Assembly (NCBI RefSeq): GCF_037948395.1
Contig: NZ_CP149940.1
Span: forward strand, 3,162,001-3,226,000
Reading direction: 5' to 3'
Length of the DNA stretch: 64,000 bases
DNA from: Serratia nevei
GTDB taxonomy: Bacteria; Pseudomonadota; Gammaproteobacteria; Enterobacterales; Enterobacteriaceae
Shown here: in pieces, positions 44,771 to 53,971 of the stretch
Numbering within the stretch: the stretch's first letter is position 1
Layout of the letters: every line of letters begins with the position of its first letter
Position numbers and translations under genes: made by a program
The notes under the pieces: model-generated
The model's database searches: none
What the model saw: the letters and a program-made list of their open reading frames with translations, nothing else
Told to the model about the DNA's origin: nothing

Positions 44771-45367
44771 ATGCCGACGCCAATCAGCGTTATCAGCGGC
44801 GATCTGGTCGATTCTCGCCGGTCAGACACCGTCAACTACCTCAATGGGCTGCATAGCCTGCTCGACCGGCTACGGCGCGACGGGCGGCTGCATCAGGTGG
44901 AAATCTTTCGCGGCGATGCCTTCCAGGCGCAGGCCGCCCCGGAGGACGGGCTGCTGCTGGCGGTGTACATTCGCCTCGCGCTGCGGGCGATGGGTGCCAC
45001 GCACTGGGATGCGCGCATCGCCATCGGGCTGGGCAGCCAACGGCCCGACGCCACCGGTTACGGCAGCGCCTTTATCAATTCCGGCAGCGCGCTGGACGCC
45101 ATGGCAAAAAATTGCCGGCTGGCTCTGAAAACCGACAACGATCGGACAAACGCCATTGTCAGCGATCTGCTGCCGATGTTAGATCATGTGATTGGCCGCC
45201 TGTCACAGGCCGAAGCGCGCATCGTTCAGGCGAGAATGTTCGCCGACAGCGGCGCCGCCGTGGCGGACCAGCTGCAGAAAGCCGCCTCCACGGTCTCCGC
45301 CGCGCTGAAACGCGCGGCCTACGAGGAAATCATGCGGTTTATTCACGCCATTAACAGGATCGTCTGA
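44771..45367 (+). CDS. SatD-like protein
   Basis: This 198-residue protein resembles the SatD family: an N-terminal ISVISGDLVDSRRS, then IFRGDAFQAQAAPEDGLLLA and ARIAIGLGSQ, giving a nucleotidyl-cyclase-like first domain. The C-terminal third (SQAEARIVQARMFADSGAAV and QKAASTVSAALKRAAYEEIM) has the look of a helix-turn-helix, so it may bind the repeats upstream of its own gene. It is 2 bases from the membrane-protein gene downstream, as satD and satE are elsewhere. The cellular role is unknown. Confidence 0.75.
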   Translation: MPTPISVISGDLVDSRRSDTVNYLNGLHSLLDRLRRDGRLHQVEIFRGDAFQAQAAPEDGLLLAVYIRLALRAMGATHWDARIAIGLGSQRPDATGYGSAFINSGSALDAMAKNCRLALKTDNDRTNAIVSDLLPMLDHVIGRLSQAEARIVQARMFADSGAAVADQLQKAASTVSAALKRAAYEEIMRFIHAINRIV

Positions 45368-45369
45368 CT

Positions 45370-46143
45370 ATGGATCTGACCTATGCGCCCTTGCTGGCCT
45401 GGCTGTTGCTCGTCCATCTGCTGGCGGATTTTCCGCTGCAGCCGCTGAGTTGGGTGGAAGATAAAATCCAACATCGCGCACGTTCACGTTTTCTGGTGTT
45501 GCACGCGTTGCTGCACGGGGTGCTGGCCGCCTGGGTGGTGGCCGGTTTCGGCCTGCTGCACGGCGGGCTTTCCTCATTTCAGGTGCTGGCCAGCCTGCTG
45601 GTCATCGCCGTCAGCCACTACCTGATCGATCTGCTGAAAGTCACCGCGATGAGCCGCCTGAGCCCGGCCCGCAGTTTCCTGCTCGATCAGGGATTGCATC
45701 TGGCGGTGATCGCCTTGCTGTGGCTGGGGCTGACGCCGAACGCCGGTGAACTGCTCGCTGCGCTGGGGCGGCAACTGGGGCGTTGGCAAACCGGCCTGGT
45801 GCTGGTGGCCTACAGTCTGATTTATCTGCCGATGAGCCTGCTGATCGGGCAGCTGCTGGCGCGCTGGACGCCGCAAATGCCGCCTTCGGCCAAGGCCGAC
45901 AACGACTCGCTGCTGCGCGCGGGCAAACAGATTGGCTATCTGGAGAGAACGCTGATCCTGACCTTTGTGTTGCTGGGGCAAATCCCGGCGATCGGTTTTT
46001 TGCTGGCGGCCAAATCTATCTTTCGTTTCGGCGATCTGCGCCAGAGCGACGATAAGATGCGCACCGAGTATGTGCTGCTCGGCACGCTGTTTTCCTTCAC
46101 GCTGACCATCATGCTCGGCCTGCTGGTCAACAAACTGCTGTAG
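45370..46143 (+). CDS. DUF3307 membrane protein (SatE-like)
   Basis: This 257-residue integral membrane protein has about seven hydrophobic segments. Its N-terminus, LLAWLLLVHLLADFPLQP, and SHYLIDLLKV fit DUF3307, whose members are often paired with SatD-like proteins. It begins 2 bases after the SatD-like stop and is surely co-transcribed. A perfect hairpin follows the stop. No enzymatic motif is recognised. Confidence 0.82.
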   Translation: MDLTYAPLLAWLLLVHLLADFPLQPLSWVEDKIQHRARSRFLVLHALLHGVLAAWVVAGFGLLHGGLSSFQVLASLLVIAVSHYLIDLLKVTAMSRLSPARSFLLDQGLHLAVIALLWLGLTPNAGELLAALGRQLGRWQTGLVLVAYSLIYLPMSLLIGQLLARWTPQMPPSAKADNDSLLRAGKQIGYLERTLILTFVLLGQIPAIGFLLAAKSIFRFGDLRQSDDKMRTEYVLLGTLFSFTLTIMLGLLVNKLL

Positions 46144-46148
46144 GGGTG

Positions 46149-46172
46149 CGGGGGCGAAGAATTTCGCCCCCG
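46149..46172. terminator. bidirectional hairpin between convergent genes
   Basis: CGGGGGCGAA and TTCGCCCCCG form a perfect 10-bp stem with a 4-base loop between the DUF3307 gene and mgtB, which converge here. No long T-run on either side, so strength is uncertain. Confidence 0.5.
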
Positions 46173-46191
46173 AAGTGAACGCCGAGGCGGC

Positions 46192-48891
46192 TTAGAGCCA
46201 CTCGCCGAAGCGGCGGATATAGAAACGCTTCATCAACTGCGCGACCACGCAGTAGCTGACCAGCGTAGCGGCCAACCACGGGAAGTATTCCCACGGCAGC
46301 GGCTGCAGGCCAACCAGGGCACCGAGCGGCGAGAACGGAATGTAGATGCCGAGCGCCATCACCAACCCGGTGGTCAGCAACACCGGCAGCGCCGCGGTGC
46401 TCTGAATGAACGGGATCTTCTGGGTGCGCAGCATATGCACCACCAGCGTTTGCGACAGCAGCCCCTCAATGAACCAGCCGGACTGGAACAGCGCCTGGTG
46501 TTCCACGCTGTTGGCGGCGAACACGTACCACATCAGCGCATACGTCGTGATATCGAAGATTGACGAGGTCGGCCCAATCCACAGCATAAAGCGCCCGATG
46601 TTTTTGGAGTCCCACTTGCGCGGCTTGCGCAGGAACTCTTTATCCATCTTGTCCCACGGCAGCGACAGCTGAGAAATGTCGTACATCAGGTTTTGAATCA
46701 ACAGGTGGATCGCCAGCATCGGCAGGAACGGGATGAAGGCGCTGGCCACCAGCACCGAGAACACGTTGCCGAAGTTGGAGCTGGCGGTCATGTTCAGGTA
46801 CTTGATGATATTGCCGAAGGTCTCGCGCCCTTTGATCACCCCCTCTTCCAGCACCATCAGGTTCTTTTCCAACAGGATGATGTCCGCCGACTCCTTGGCG
46901 ATATCGGTGCCAGTGTCGACCGAAATGCCGACGTCGGCGTCGCGCAGCGCCGGTGCATCGTTGATGCCGTCGCCGAGGAAGCCGACGGTATGGCCGTTGG
47001 CCTGCAGCATTTTCAGCACCCGCGATTTTTGCAGCGGCGTCAGCTTGGTGAAGACCGTGCGCTGCTCCACTTCGCGCGCCAGTTCTTCGTCATCCATCTG
47101 TTCAATTCGCAGCCCGGAGAGCGGTTCACCCGGTTCCAGCCCAACGTCGCGGCAAATCTTGCAGGTGATCACCGGGTTGTCGCCGGTCAGCACCTTAACC
47201 GTCACGCCGTTTTCCTGCAGCGCGGCGATCGCCTGCTGCGCGCTCTCCTTCGGCGGATCGAGGAAGGTCAGCAGCCCTTGCACCACCATGTCGCGCTCGT
47301 CGGCCACGCTCAGCGGGTCGGCCGGGCGTTGCGCATCCAGCTCGCGCGTCGCCAGCACCAGCACGCGGAAGCCGTCTTCGTTATACTCGCGGGCCAGCGC
47401 CTGCAGCGCCGCACGGCGCGCGTCGTCCAGTTCCAGCGTCTTGTCGCCTTCACGCACGTGAGTGGCGATCTCCAGCATCTCCTCTACCGCACCCTTACAG
47501 ATCAGCTGCTGCTTGCCATTTTCGTCCGCCACCACGATCGACAGCCGGCGGCGCACGAAGTCGAACGGCAGCTCATCCACCTTGCTGAAACGGCCCAGGG
47601 CTTCGATCCCCGGTTTGCCGCGCCCGAAGCGGATCACCGCCTGGTCCATCAGGTTCTTCATGCCGCTCTGATGGAAGCTGTTCAGCCAGGCCAGGTGCAG
47701 CACCTCGTTATCCCTGGCGCCCGTGACGTCGATGTGGTGCTCGAGAATGATACGGTCCTGGGTCAGGGTGCCGGTCTTGTCGGTGCAGAGCACGTCCATG
47801 GCGCCGAAGTTCTGAATGGCGTTCAGGCGCTTCACCACCACCTTGCGGCGCGACATGGCGATCGCCCCTTTCGCCAGGTTGGAGCTGACGATCATCGGCA
47901 GCATTTCCGGCGTCAGACCAACCGCCACCGCCAGTGCGAACAGCGCCGCCTCGCTCCAGTCGCCTTTGGTGAAGCCGTTGATCAGCAACACCACCGGCAC
48001 CATCACCAGCATGAAGCGAATCAGCAACCAGCTGACGCTGTTCACCCCGCGATCGAACGCGGTTTGCGCCCGCGAACCGACGATCGACTTGGCCAGCGAG
48101 CCGAAGTAAGTGCGTCCGCCGGTCGCCACCACCACCGCCGTGGCGGTGCCGCTGGCGACGTTGGTGCCCATCAGGCAGATATTGGAGAGCTCAAGCAGCG
48201 CGTTCTCGCTGGATACCTCCCCGTCGCTCGACTTCTGCGCCACGTTGCCCATCGCATCGTATTTCTCGATGGGGATCGCTTCGCCGGTCAAAATCGCCTG
48301 GCTGATGAACAGATCGCGCGAGGCGATAAGACGCACGTCGGCCGGCACCATGTCACCGGCGGAGAGCTGAATGATATCCCCCGGCACCAGTTCGCGGATT
48401 GGCACTTCCAGCGTCAGCGGATGCGCGCTGTAGCTGCTGCGACGCAGCACCGTGGCGGTGGTGCGCACCATCGACTTCAGCGCTTCCGCCGCTTTGTTGG
48501 TGCGGTATTCCTGCCAAAAACGCAGCAGCCCGCTCAACGTGACCATGGTCAGAATGATAATAACGCCGGTGAGTTCAGTTTCTTCACCGCTCTGGCGCGG
48601 CAGCCAATAATCGGTAAAGAAACTGATCGCAGCCAGCACCATCAGCACGAAGATAAACGGGTTGTTAAAGGCCTTGATCAGCTGAATCAAAGCATGCGGC
48701 GCCTTGTCGTGGGCGACCTGGTTGGCGCCGAACTGCTCCAACCGCTCATCGGCGTCGTCCTGGGTCAAGCCGTTGCGGTTGCACTTAAGGTTCGCCAGCG
48801 TTTGGGCGATGCTGTTGGTCGCCTCTTGCGCAATGGCGTAGGTCACCGCGTCTTTATCACGGCGACGCGTTCTTTCATTAATCTGAGTCAT
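46192..48891 (-). CDS. mgtB: Mg2+-importing P-type ATPase MgtB
   Basis: This 899-residue P-type ATPase imports Mg2+ at the inner membrane. The phosphorylation site VLCTDKTGTLTQD is near residue 370, with GDGINDAPALRDADVGISVD near residue 660 and about ten transmembrane segments. Sequence agrees better with Salmonella MgtB than MgtA (for example DYWLPRQSGEE and YDISQLSLPWDKMDK), and mgtC lies upstream as in the Salmonella mgtCBR operon. A short acidic leader peptide lies between mgtC and mgtB. Confidence 0.96.
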   Translation of the reverse strand: MTQINERTRRRDKDAVTYAIAQEATNSIAQTLANLKCNRNGLTQDDADERLEQFGANQVAHDKAPHALIQLIKAFNNPFIFVLMVLAAISFFTDYWLPRQSGEETELTGVIIILTMVTLSGLLRFWQEYRTNKAAEALKSMVRTTATVLRRSSYSAHPLTLEVPIRELVPGDIIQLSAGDMVPADVRLIASRDLFISQAILTGEAIPIEKYDAMGNVAQKSSDGEVSSENALLELSNICLMGTNVASGTATAVVVATGGRTYFGSLAKSIVGSRAQTAFDRGVNSVSWLLIRFMLVMVPVVLLINGFTKGDWSEAALFALAVAVGLTPEMLPMIVSSNLAKGAIAMSRRKVVVKRLNAIQNFGAMDVLCTDKTGTLTQDRIILEHHIDVTGARDNEVLHLAWLNSFHQSGMKNLMDQAVIRFGRGKPGIEALGRFSKVDELPFDFVRRRLSIVVADENGKQQLICKGAVEEMLEIATHVREGDKTLELDDARRAALQALAREYNEDGFRVLVLATRELDAQRPADPLSVADERDMVVQGLLTFLDPPKESAQQAIAALQENGVTVKVLTGDNPVITCKICRDVGLEPGEPLSGLRIEQMDDEELAREVEQRTVFTKLTPLQKSRVLKMLQANGHTVGFLGDGINDAPALRDADVGISVDTGTDIAKESADIILLEKNLMVLEEGVIKGRETFGNIIKYLNMTASSNFGNVFSVLVASAFIPFLPMLAIHLLIQNLMYDISQLSLPWDKMDKEFLRKPRKWDSKNIGRFMLWIGPTSSIFDITTYALMWYVFAANSVEHQALFQSGWFIEGLLSQTLVVHMLRTQKIPFIQSTAALPVLLTTGLVMALGIYIPFSPLGALVGLQPLPWEYFPWLAATLVSYCVVAQLMKRFYIRRFGEWL

Positions 48892-48997
48892 AACGCTATT
48901 CTCTTATTTTCGTTCTGCGCACAGGGATATCCCGCCCGATAAACAGGTGACTCTGCGCAGAGTGGAATTTTTTAATTAGCGTGACTGAATAGCGTGA

Positions 48998-49048
48998 TTA
49001 CCCTGTCAGCCACGCAGAAATCATTTCCCTTCCGGGGTCATCGTCCAT
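48998..49048 (-). CDS. acidic leader peptide upstream of mgtB
   Basis: A 16-codon frame, MDDDPGREMISAWLTG, starts behind a near-ideal TAAGGAGG ribosome site. It lies in the 243-base gap between mgtC and mgtB. Acidic and proline-containing nascent N-termini, as in the MgtL leader of mgtA in E. coli and Salmonella, destabilise ribosomes when Mg2+ is low and so switch on the downstream pump gene. Downstream, TCTGCGCA can pair with TGCGCAGA before the mgtB start. The function here is inferred. Confidence 0.65.
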   Translation of the reverse strand: MDDDPGREMISAWLTG

Positions 49049-49134
49049 AACGCCTCCTTAATGTTCCGCGTTATTCAGGCGTGCCTGAATAAACCTGAAC
49101 ATATAATCAAGTTAGTAAATATTTATATAATTAA

Positions 49135-49833
49135 TCAGACCGGTAATTCAGACGCGACGCGCCAGCGAACGGCACTCACGCTTTTTTCCAGGCTGACGCG
49201 GCAGACAATACCCTCAATTTCTTTTTGCGCAGCCGGCGTAGCGGTAATTTCCGCGCACACTTCCAATTGCCCCGGGCTGGAAATATCGGCGCTGCGCAAG
49301 GACTGCAGCCGCAAGGCGACGCCGTTCAGCGCCTGAAGAATCAGGGTGCGCACCAGAATTTCATCCTGTTCGCCGCAGGTCACCTGAATGCGATAGCACA
49401 GTTCCAGATCGGTCGCCTGCTGGTGCGGCTGCAGGTTGATGCGCTGCGCGGCTTCGCGCAGCAGGATATTGGCGCACAGGATCACCAGCGTGGCGACCAC
49501 CGCATCCCAATGCTGGCCCAGGCCGCACAGGACGCCGATCCCCGCCGAACACCACAGCGTGGCGGCGGTGTTGAGGCCGCGAATGTTCAGCCCTTCCCGC
49601 ATGATAACGCCGGCGCCGAGAAAGCCGATACCCGAGACAATCTGCGCGGCCACGCGGCCGGCGCTGGCCGGATCGGTGGACATGGAGCTGAGAATAAAGA
49701 CCGCCGCGCCGGTCGCTACCAGCGCATTGGTGCGCAGGCCGGCCATACGTTGGCGCCACTGGCGCTCGGCGCCAATCACCGCGCCCAGGCACATTGCCAG
49801 CAATAAATTTAAAACGAAAGGAGTCATAGCCAT
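49135..49833 (-). CDS. mgtC: MgtC-family inner-membrane protein
   Basis: This 232-residue protein has the MgtC membrane domain of about five helices (residues 1-135): LLLAMCLGAVIGAERQWRQR, GRVAAQIVSGIGFLGAGVIM and NIRGLNTAATLWCSAGIGVL. A C-terminal ACT-like soluble domain follows. In Salmonella MgtC supports growth in low Mg2+ and within macrophages by acting on the F1Fo ATPase and phosphate uptake. It is first in the minus-strand operon with mgtB. AAGGGGACAGTC precedes the start. Confidence 0.94.
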   Translation of the reverse strand: MAMTPFVLNLLLAMCLGAVIGAERQWRQRMAGLRTNALVATGAAVFILSSMSTDPASAGRVAAQIVSGIGFLGAGVIMREGLNIRGLNTAATLWCSAGIGVLCGLGQHWDAVVATLVILCANILLREAAQRINLQPHQQATDLELCYRIQVTCGEQDEILVRTLILQALNGVALRLQSLRSADISSPGQLEVCAEITATPAAQKEIEGIVCRVSLEKSVSAVRWRVASELPV

Positions 49834-49916
49834 GACTGTCCCCTTAATTAACCGCAGGAGATAAAATCATGTGCTGTTTAGCACACGCAAAGTCGCGCCG
49901 AAAATAAATCAGCGAA

Positions 49917-49964
49917 TCAGCGTGCTGTGCCTGGAGGGAAAAGGCTGTGGCTGCAGAATACCAT
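49917..49964 (-). CDS. possible short leader peptide of mgtC
   Basis: A 15-codon frame, MVFCSHSLFPPGTAR, with two consecutive prolines lies within the mgtC leader. The ribosome site is weak (GGAC). Salmonella mgtC has leader peptides whose proline or adenosine-rich codons control transcription, so this is a candidate by analogy only. Confidence 0.3.
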   Translation of the reverse strand: MVFCSHSLFPPGTAR

Positions 49965-50171
49965 AATAACGTCCAACTCAATTCACCTGAAACCGCCAGG
50001 CCTCAGGACACGTTTTTTATTCGGGTATGCACAGCTCAGGAATAACTGGAGAGGGGTGCTGCCCGCCGATAACGGCAAGCAACAAATCAGAAGAGAATTG
50101 GTCAGCTTGCCTTATTTGTTTTATTACAACTACAACTGTCCAATTGGGTTTCTCCACCGAAATTTTGGCTG

Positions 50172-50200
50172 AGTATAGTGACGTCAGGTAATGAAGTAAA
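50172..50200 (-). promoter_or_regulatory. candidate mgtC promoter
   Basis: On the minus strand TTTACT (50195-50200) and TATACT (50172-50177) are spaced by 17 bases. The start point would be about 50165, giving a long leader as in Salmonella mgtC. Confidence 0.45.
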
Positions 50201-50334
50201 GGCTAATTTATTAAACGAAAAATAAACTGGAATACCGCGATCATATTTCGATGTCACAAATAGGCAGCGACAACGTTGGGCGCCAGTGCGCTTATCGGTA
50301 AACTGTCCCCCTTCATCTTTCAAGGACGCCCCCG

Positions 50335-52518
50335 ATGAAACACCGGCTTTCTCCGCTCGCGCTCGCGCTGCTCGTCAGCTTTCCCGCAGATGCCCTGCTG
50401 CTGCAGCAAGGCGACGCGCAGTTTGAACTCGATCCCGCCACGCTGCGCGTTGCCGCCGGCGCTGTGCCGGTCAATCTGGCGCAGCCCGCGCAACCGGTGG
50501 CGGATCTCACTGCGTCGCCACAACGCGCCAGCTGGCGCTGGCCACAGAGCGCGGTCAAGGTTAGCGCCAGGCTGGAGGACGGCGATCTGCGCCTGAGCTT
50601 CAGCAGCGACCGGCCACAGCTTCTGAACTGGTACCGCCTGCCGCCGCAGGCGGAAACGCTGTTGCTGCCGATCGGCGAAGGCAGCCGCATTCCGCTCGAC
50701 GACGCGGTCTGGCGCCATTACCTGACGGCGGAAATGACGCCGCTGGATACCAACTGGGATCTGAAGCTGCCGCTGTGGAGCCAGCAATACCAGGGCAAGG
50801 TCTACAGCTGGCTGATGTTGACGCCGTTCAGCAACCGGGTCACCTTCGCCGCCGCGCAGGAAAAGCTGGAGATGCGCGCCGGGCATCAGTTCAACCGCTT
50901 CAACCAACAGCAGGCATTCGAGGTGCTGCTGCACGTCGGTGACACCCCGCTGTCCGGCGCCCGCCGCTATCGCGACTATTTGCAACAAAGCGGCCAGTTC
51001 AGCAGCCTGCGCGAGAAGATAAAGCAGGCGCCCGAAGGCGAAAAGCTGATCGGTGCCACCCATGTCTACCTGTGGGGCGACAAACTGCTGGCGGCGGAAG
51101 ACGTCAAAGATTGGCCGGGGTTGCTGCACTACCTTGCCTCTCCGGCCGCCGCCGGGCTGCGGCAACAAATGGATGCCGAGAGCAGAAAGCTCCTGCTGCA
51201 GCTGGCGGGCAAAACACCGGAGGGCTGGCAGCAACAGCCCCTGATCGACGGCATCAACCAGGCGTTGACGGCGCAAATTCCGCTGGACGCCACGCCGGAT
51301 GACGCCGATTTTCTGCAGGCACAGCAGCGCCAGGCCGCTGCGGTGCGGGAGCGGGCACAGCGAGAGCTGGGGCGTTGGTTAACCCCGGTGGACCGTTGGG
51401 GGCAAGGGCTGGCCAAACCGGTGATCGATGCGCTGCGCCAGGCGGGTTTGCCGCGCCTGTGGTTGGGCACCGATAACTGGACCGCCGCCTTCCTGCACCC
51501 GCAGGCGGTAACCGCCGCCAAAGCGGCCGGCTATCTGATCGCCAGCTACGACTCCTACGATACCGCCATTCCACGCGGCGTGAACGACAGCTGGCTCACC
51601 GCGCAACTGCCGACGACGCTGCGGGAAACCTGCGCCATCGTGCGCGCCGACGGCAGCAAGAAACCCGGCTTCGGCAAACAGGGTTACTACCTCAATCCGG
51701 GCTGCGTCCTGCCCTATTCTCAACAGCGCATGCGCGAGTTGGTGCAACTGGCCGGGTTGAACAGCCTGTTTCTCGACGTGGACGGCACCGGCATGGTCTC
51801 CGACGACTATCAGCCCGACCACCCGACCGGCGCGGCGCAAATGGCCGAAGCGCGCAACGCCAGGCTGGCCTGGTTCAGTGCCACCCTTAAGCTGCCGCTC
51901 GGCTCGGAGGACGGCAATGCGGTGACCGCTCGCAGCCTGATGTTCGCCCACGGCATGGAAACCTGGGGATTCGGCTGGGGCGATAAACAGATGAATCAGG
52001 ATAAATCCTCGCCCTATTATCTCGGCGCCTGGTGGCCCAACGCCCAACCGGCGTTTTTCTTCCGCCCCGCCAAGGTGAAACAGCCCTACCGCACCGTCGA
52101 ATTCGATCCGCGTTACCGCCTGCCGCTGTACCAGGCCGTTTTCCACGATGCGATCGTCAGCAGCCACCACTGGAATTACGACAATCTGAAGTTCAGCGAC
52201 GTTCAGACCACCCGCAGTCTGCTCAGCCAGCTGTACAACACTGCGCCGATGTTCCATCTGAGCCGCGCCACCCTGGCGGCCCGCCTGCCGGCGATCAAAC
52301 GCGCCGACGCCGCCTTCCGGCCGCTGCATCAGGCCCTGTGGGACAAAGCGCTGACCGACTTCCGCTGGCTCGATCGGGACGGCTGGGTGCAACAGACGAC
52401 GTTTAGCGACGGGTCGACGCTGACCGCCAACTTCAGCGAGCAGCCGTTCGCCGGCGTAGCGGCCCACAGCCTGCGCGCCCAACTGGCCGACGGCCGCACG
52501 TTCGACGTTGCGCCTTAG
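50335..52518 (+). CDS. exported glycoside hydrolase-like protein
   Basis: This 727-residue protein has a signal peptide (MKHRLSPLALALLVSFPADA), an N-terminal beta-sandwich-like half and a central-to-C-terminal part suggestive of a TIM-barrel glycosidase: RLWLGTDNWTAAFL, LNSLFLDVDGTGMVSDDYQP, FAHGMETWGFGWGDK and VSSHHWNYDNLKFSD. It brings to mind GH101-like or DUF5696 proteins, but I cannot fix the family. The acidic residues in DVDGTG and HGMETWG are catalytic candidates. It should act in the periplasm or outside the cell. Confidence 0.6.
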   Translation: MKHRLSPLALALLVSFPADALLLQQGDAQFELDPATLRVAAGAVPVNLAQPAQPVADLTASPQRASWRWPQSAVKVSARLEDGDLRLSFSSDRPQLLNWYRLPPQAETLLLPIGEGSRIPLDDAVWRHYLTAEMTPLDTNWDLKLPLWSQQYQGKVYSWLMLTPFSNRVTFAAAQEKLEMRAGHQFNRFNQQQAFEVLLHVGDTPLSGARRYRDYLQQSGQFSSLREKIKQAPEGEKLIGATHVYLWGDKLLAAEDVKDWPGLLHYLASPAAAGLRQQMDAESRKLLLQLAGKTPEGWQQQPLIDGINQALTAQIPLDATPDDADFLQAQQRQAAAVRERAQRELGRWLTPVDRWGQGLAKPVIDALRQAGLPRLWLGTDNWTAAFLHPQAVTAAKAAGYLIASYDSYDTAIPRGVNDSWLTAQLPTTLRETCAIVRADGSKKPGFGKQGYYLNPGCVLPYSQQRMRELVQLAGLNSLFLDVDGTGMVSDDYQPDHPTGAAQMAEARNARLAWFSATLKLPLGSEDGNAVTARSLMFAHGMETWGFGWGDKQMNQDKSSPYYLGAWWPNAQPAFFFRPAKVKQPYRTVEFDPRYRLPLYQAVFHDAIVSSHHWNYDNLKFSDVQTTRSLLSQLYNTAPMFHLSRATLAARLPAIKRADAAFRPLHQALWDKALTDFRWLDRDGWVQQTTFSDGSTLTANFSEQPFAGVAAHSLRAQLADGRTFDVAP

Positions 52519-52579
52519 CAAGGTCGCCGGCGGTGGGCTACGCTAGGCTATATTTCCGACGACCCGCAAGGAGTGGCCG

Positions 52580-53971
52580 ATGACGCCTCTGATCCACACT
52601 CTGCTCGACGAGATTTGGCAAAGCCTGGAGCAACGCCCGGCGCCCTGCGACCGGTTAACCGTAAGCGGTACCGGTGCATTGCCTTCGGCTTTTCCCGTCA
52701 CCGAATTGGCTACCGCCGCCTGGAGCGCCGCCGGTTTGGCCTGCGCCGAATTGCTTCGCCGCAAGGCAACCGAAGCGCCGCAGGTCTGGGTCGATCAACG
52801 CCTGGCCTCGCTCTGGTTTGGCTGGACGCTGCGTCCTCTGGGTTGGACGCTGCCTGCGGTCTGGGACGCCCTGGCCGGCGACTACGAGACAGCAGACGGC
52901 TGGATACGCCTGCATACCAATGCGCCGCACCATCGGCGGGCGGTGGAACAGGTGCTGGGCCCTGCATCGGACAAAGGCACGCTGGCGGCGCGCGTGCTGA
53001 GCTGGAAAAAGAGCGAGCTGGAGCAGGCAGTGATCGAAGCCGGCGGCTGTGCGGCCCAAATGCGCTCGGCGGCCGCGTGGCGGCAACATATTCAGGGCAA
53101 GAGCGTGGCGCTCGAACCCTTGATCCACACCTCGCTGCAGCCGGAAGCGCCGCCGCCGGGTTGGGAGCTGCCCATCGCCCGGCCGCTGCACGGCGTGCGG
53201 GTGCTGGATCTGACGCGCATTCTCGCCGGGCCGATCGCCACCCGTTTTCTCGCCGGTTTGGGTGCCGACGTGCTGCGCATCGATCCTTACGGTTGGGATG
53301 AGCCCGGCGTCGAGCACGAGGTGATGCTGGGCAAGCGCAGCGCGCGCCTCAACCTGACCAATGCGCACGATCGCCATACGTTTGAACATCTGCTGAGAAA
53401 CACCGACGTGATCGTACATGGCTACCGTGCCGGGGCGCTGGAGAAGTTGGGCTATGGCACGGAGGAAAGACGCGCGCTGGCGCCGGGCCTGATCGACGTC
53501 TGTCTGAATGCCTACGGCTGGAGCGGGCCGTGGCGCACCCGGCGCGGTTTTGACAGCCTGGTGCAGATGAGCTGCGGGTTGGCGGAGGCGGGCATGGTTT
53601 GGCGCAGCGCCAGTTTGCCGGTGCCGCTGCCGCTGCCGGTACAGGCTCTGGACCACGCCACCGGCTATTTGATGGCGGCGGCGGTGCTGACCGGTATGGC
53701 GCAGCGCCTGAGCCGCGGCACCGGCTACCACGCAAGGCTGTCGCTGGCGCGCACGGCGCAACTGCTGCTGGCGCATCCCTATCCGGCGCATTATCGGCCG
53801 CAAGCCCTGACGCCGGCCGGCCCCGCCGACGAAAACCCGGAAACGGAACTGACCGACTGGGGCGCCGCACAACGTCTGCGCGCCCCGTTAAGCCTGCAGG
53901 GCACGGCGCTGCAATGGGCGCTGCCGGCGACCGCGCTCGGCACCTCGCAGCCGGCTTGGCTGCGCCGTTAA
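52580..53971 (+). CDS. CaiB/BaiF-type CoA-transferase (family III)
   Basis: This 463-residue protein contains the family III CoA-transferase core: GVRVLDLTRILAGPIATRFL, LGADVLRIDPYGWDEPG, GKRSARLNLTN and RAGALEKLGYG. The catalytic aspartate of the family would lie in the DSLVQMSCGLAEAG neighbourhood. The N-terminal 190 residues are an extra domain, making it longer than single-domain members. Substrate is unknown. It overlaps the stop of the convergent LysR gene. Confidence 0.85.
   Translation: MTPLIHTLLDEIWQSLEQRPAPCDRLTVSGTGALPSAFPVTELATAAWSAAGLACAELLRRKATEAPQVWVDQRLASLWFGWTLRPLGWTLPAVWDALAGDYETADGWIRLHTNAPHHRRAVEQVLGPASDKGTLAARVLSWKKSELEQAVIEAGGCAAQMRSAAAWRQHIQGKSVALEPLIHTSLQPEAPPPGWELPIARPLHGVRVLDLTRILAGPIATRFLAGLGADVLRIDPYGWDEPGVEHEVMLGKRSARLNLTNAHDRHTFEHLLRNTDVIVHGYRAGALEKLGYGTEERRALAPGLIDVCLNAYGWSGPWRTRRGFDSLVQMSCGLAEAGMVWRSASLPVPLPLPVQALDHATGYLMAAAVLTGMAQRLSRGTGYHARLSLARTAQLLLAHPYPAHYRPQALTPAGPADENPETELTDWGAAQRLRAPLSLQGTALQWALPATALGTSQPAWLRR

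Larger units (their letters stand above)
49834..50334. other. mgtC leader and divergent promoter region
   Basis: This 500-base gene-free stretch separates mgtC from the glycosidase-like gene. On the minus strand it holds a probable promoter (50172-50200), a long leader of about 325 bases, a hairpin GTGCTAAACAGCAC near 49871-49884 and a small frame at 49917-49964. I found no clear PhoP box. Confidence 0.6.

Noticed and set aside
46693..48942. 749-codon open frame antisense to mgtB
   Set aside because: Shadow of mgtB, which matches MgtB over its full length.
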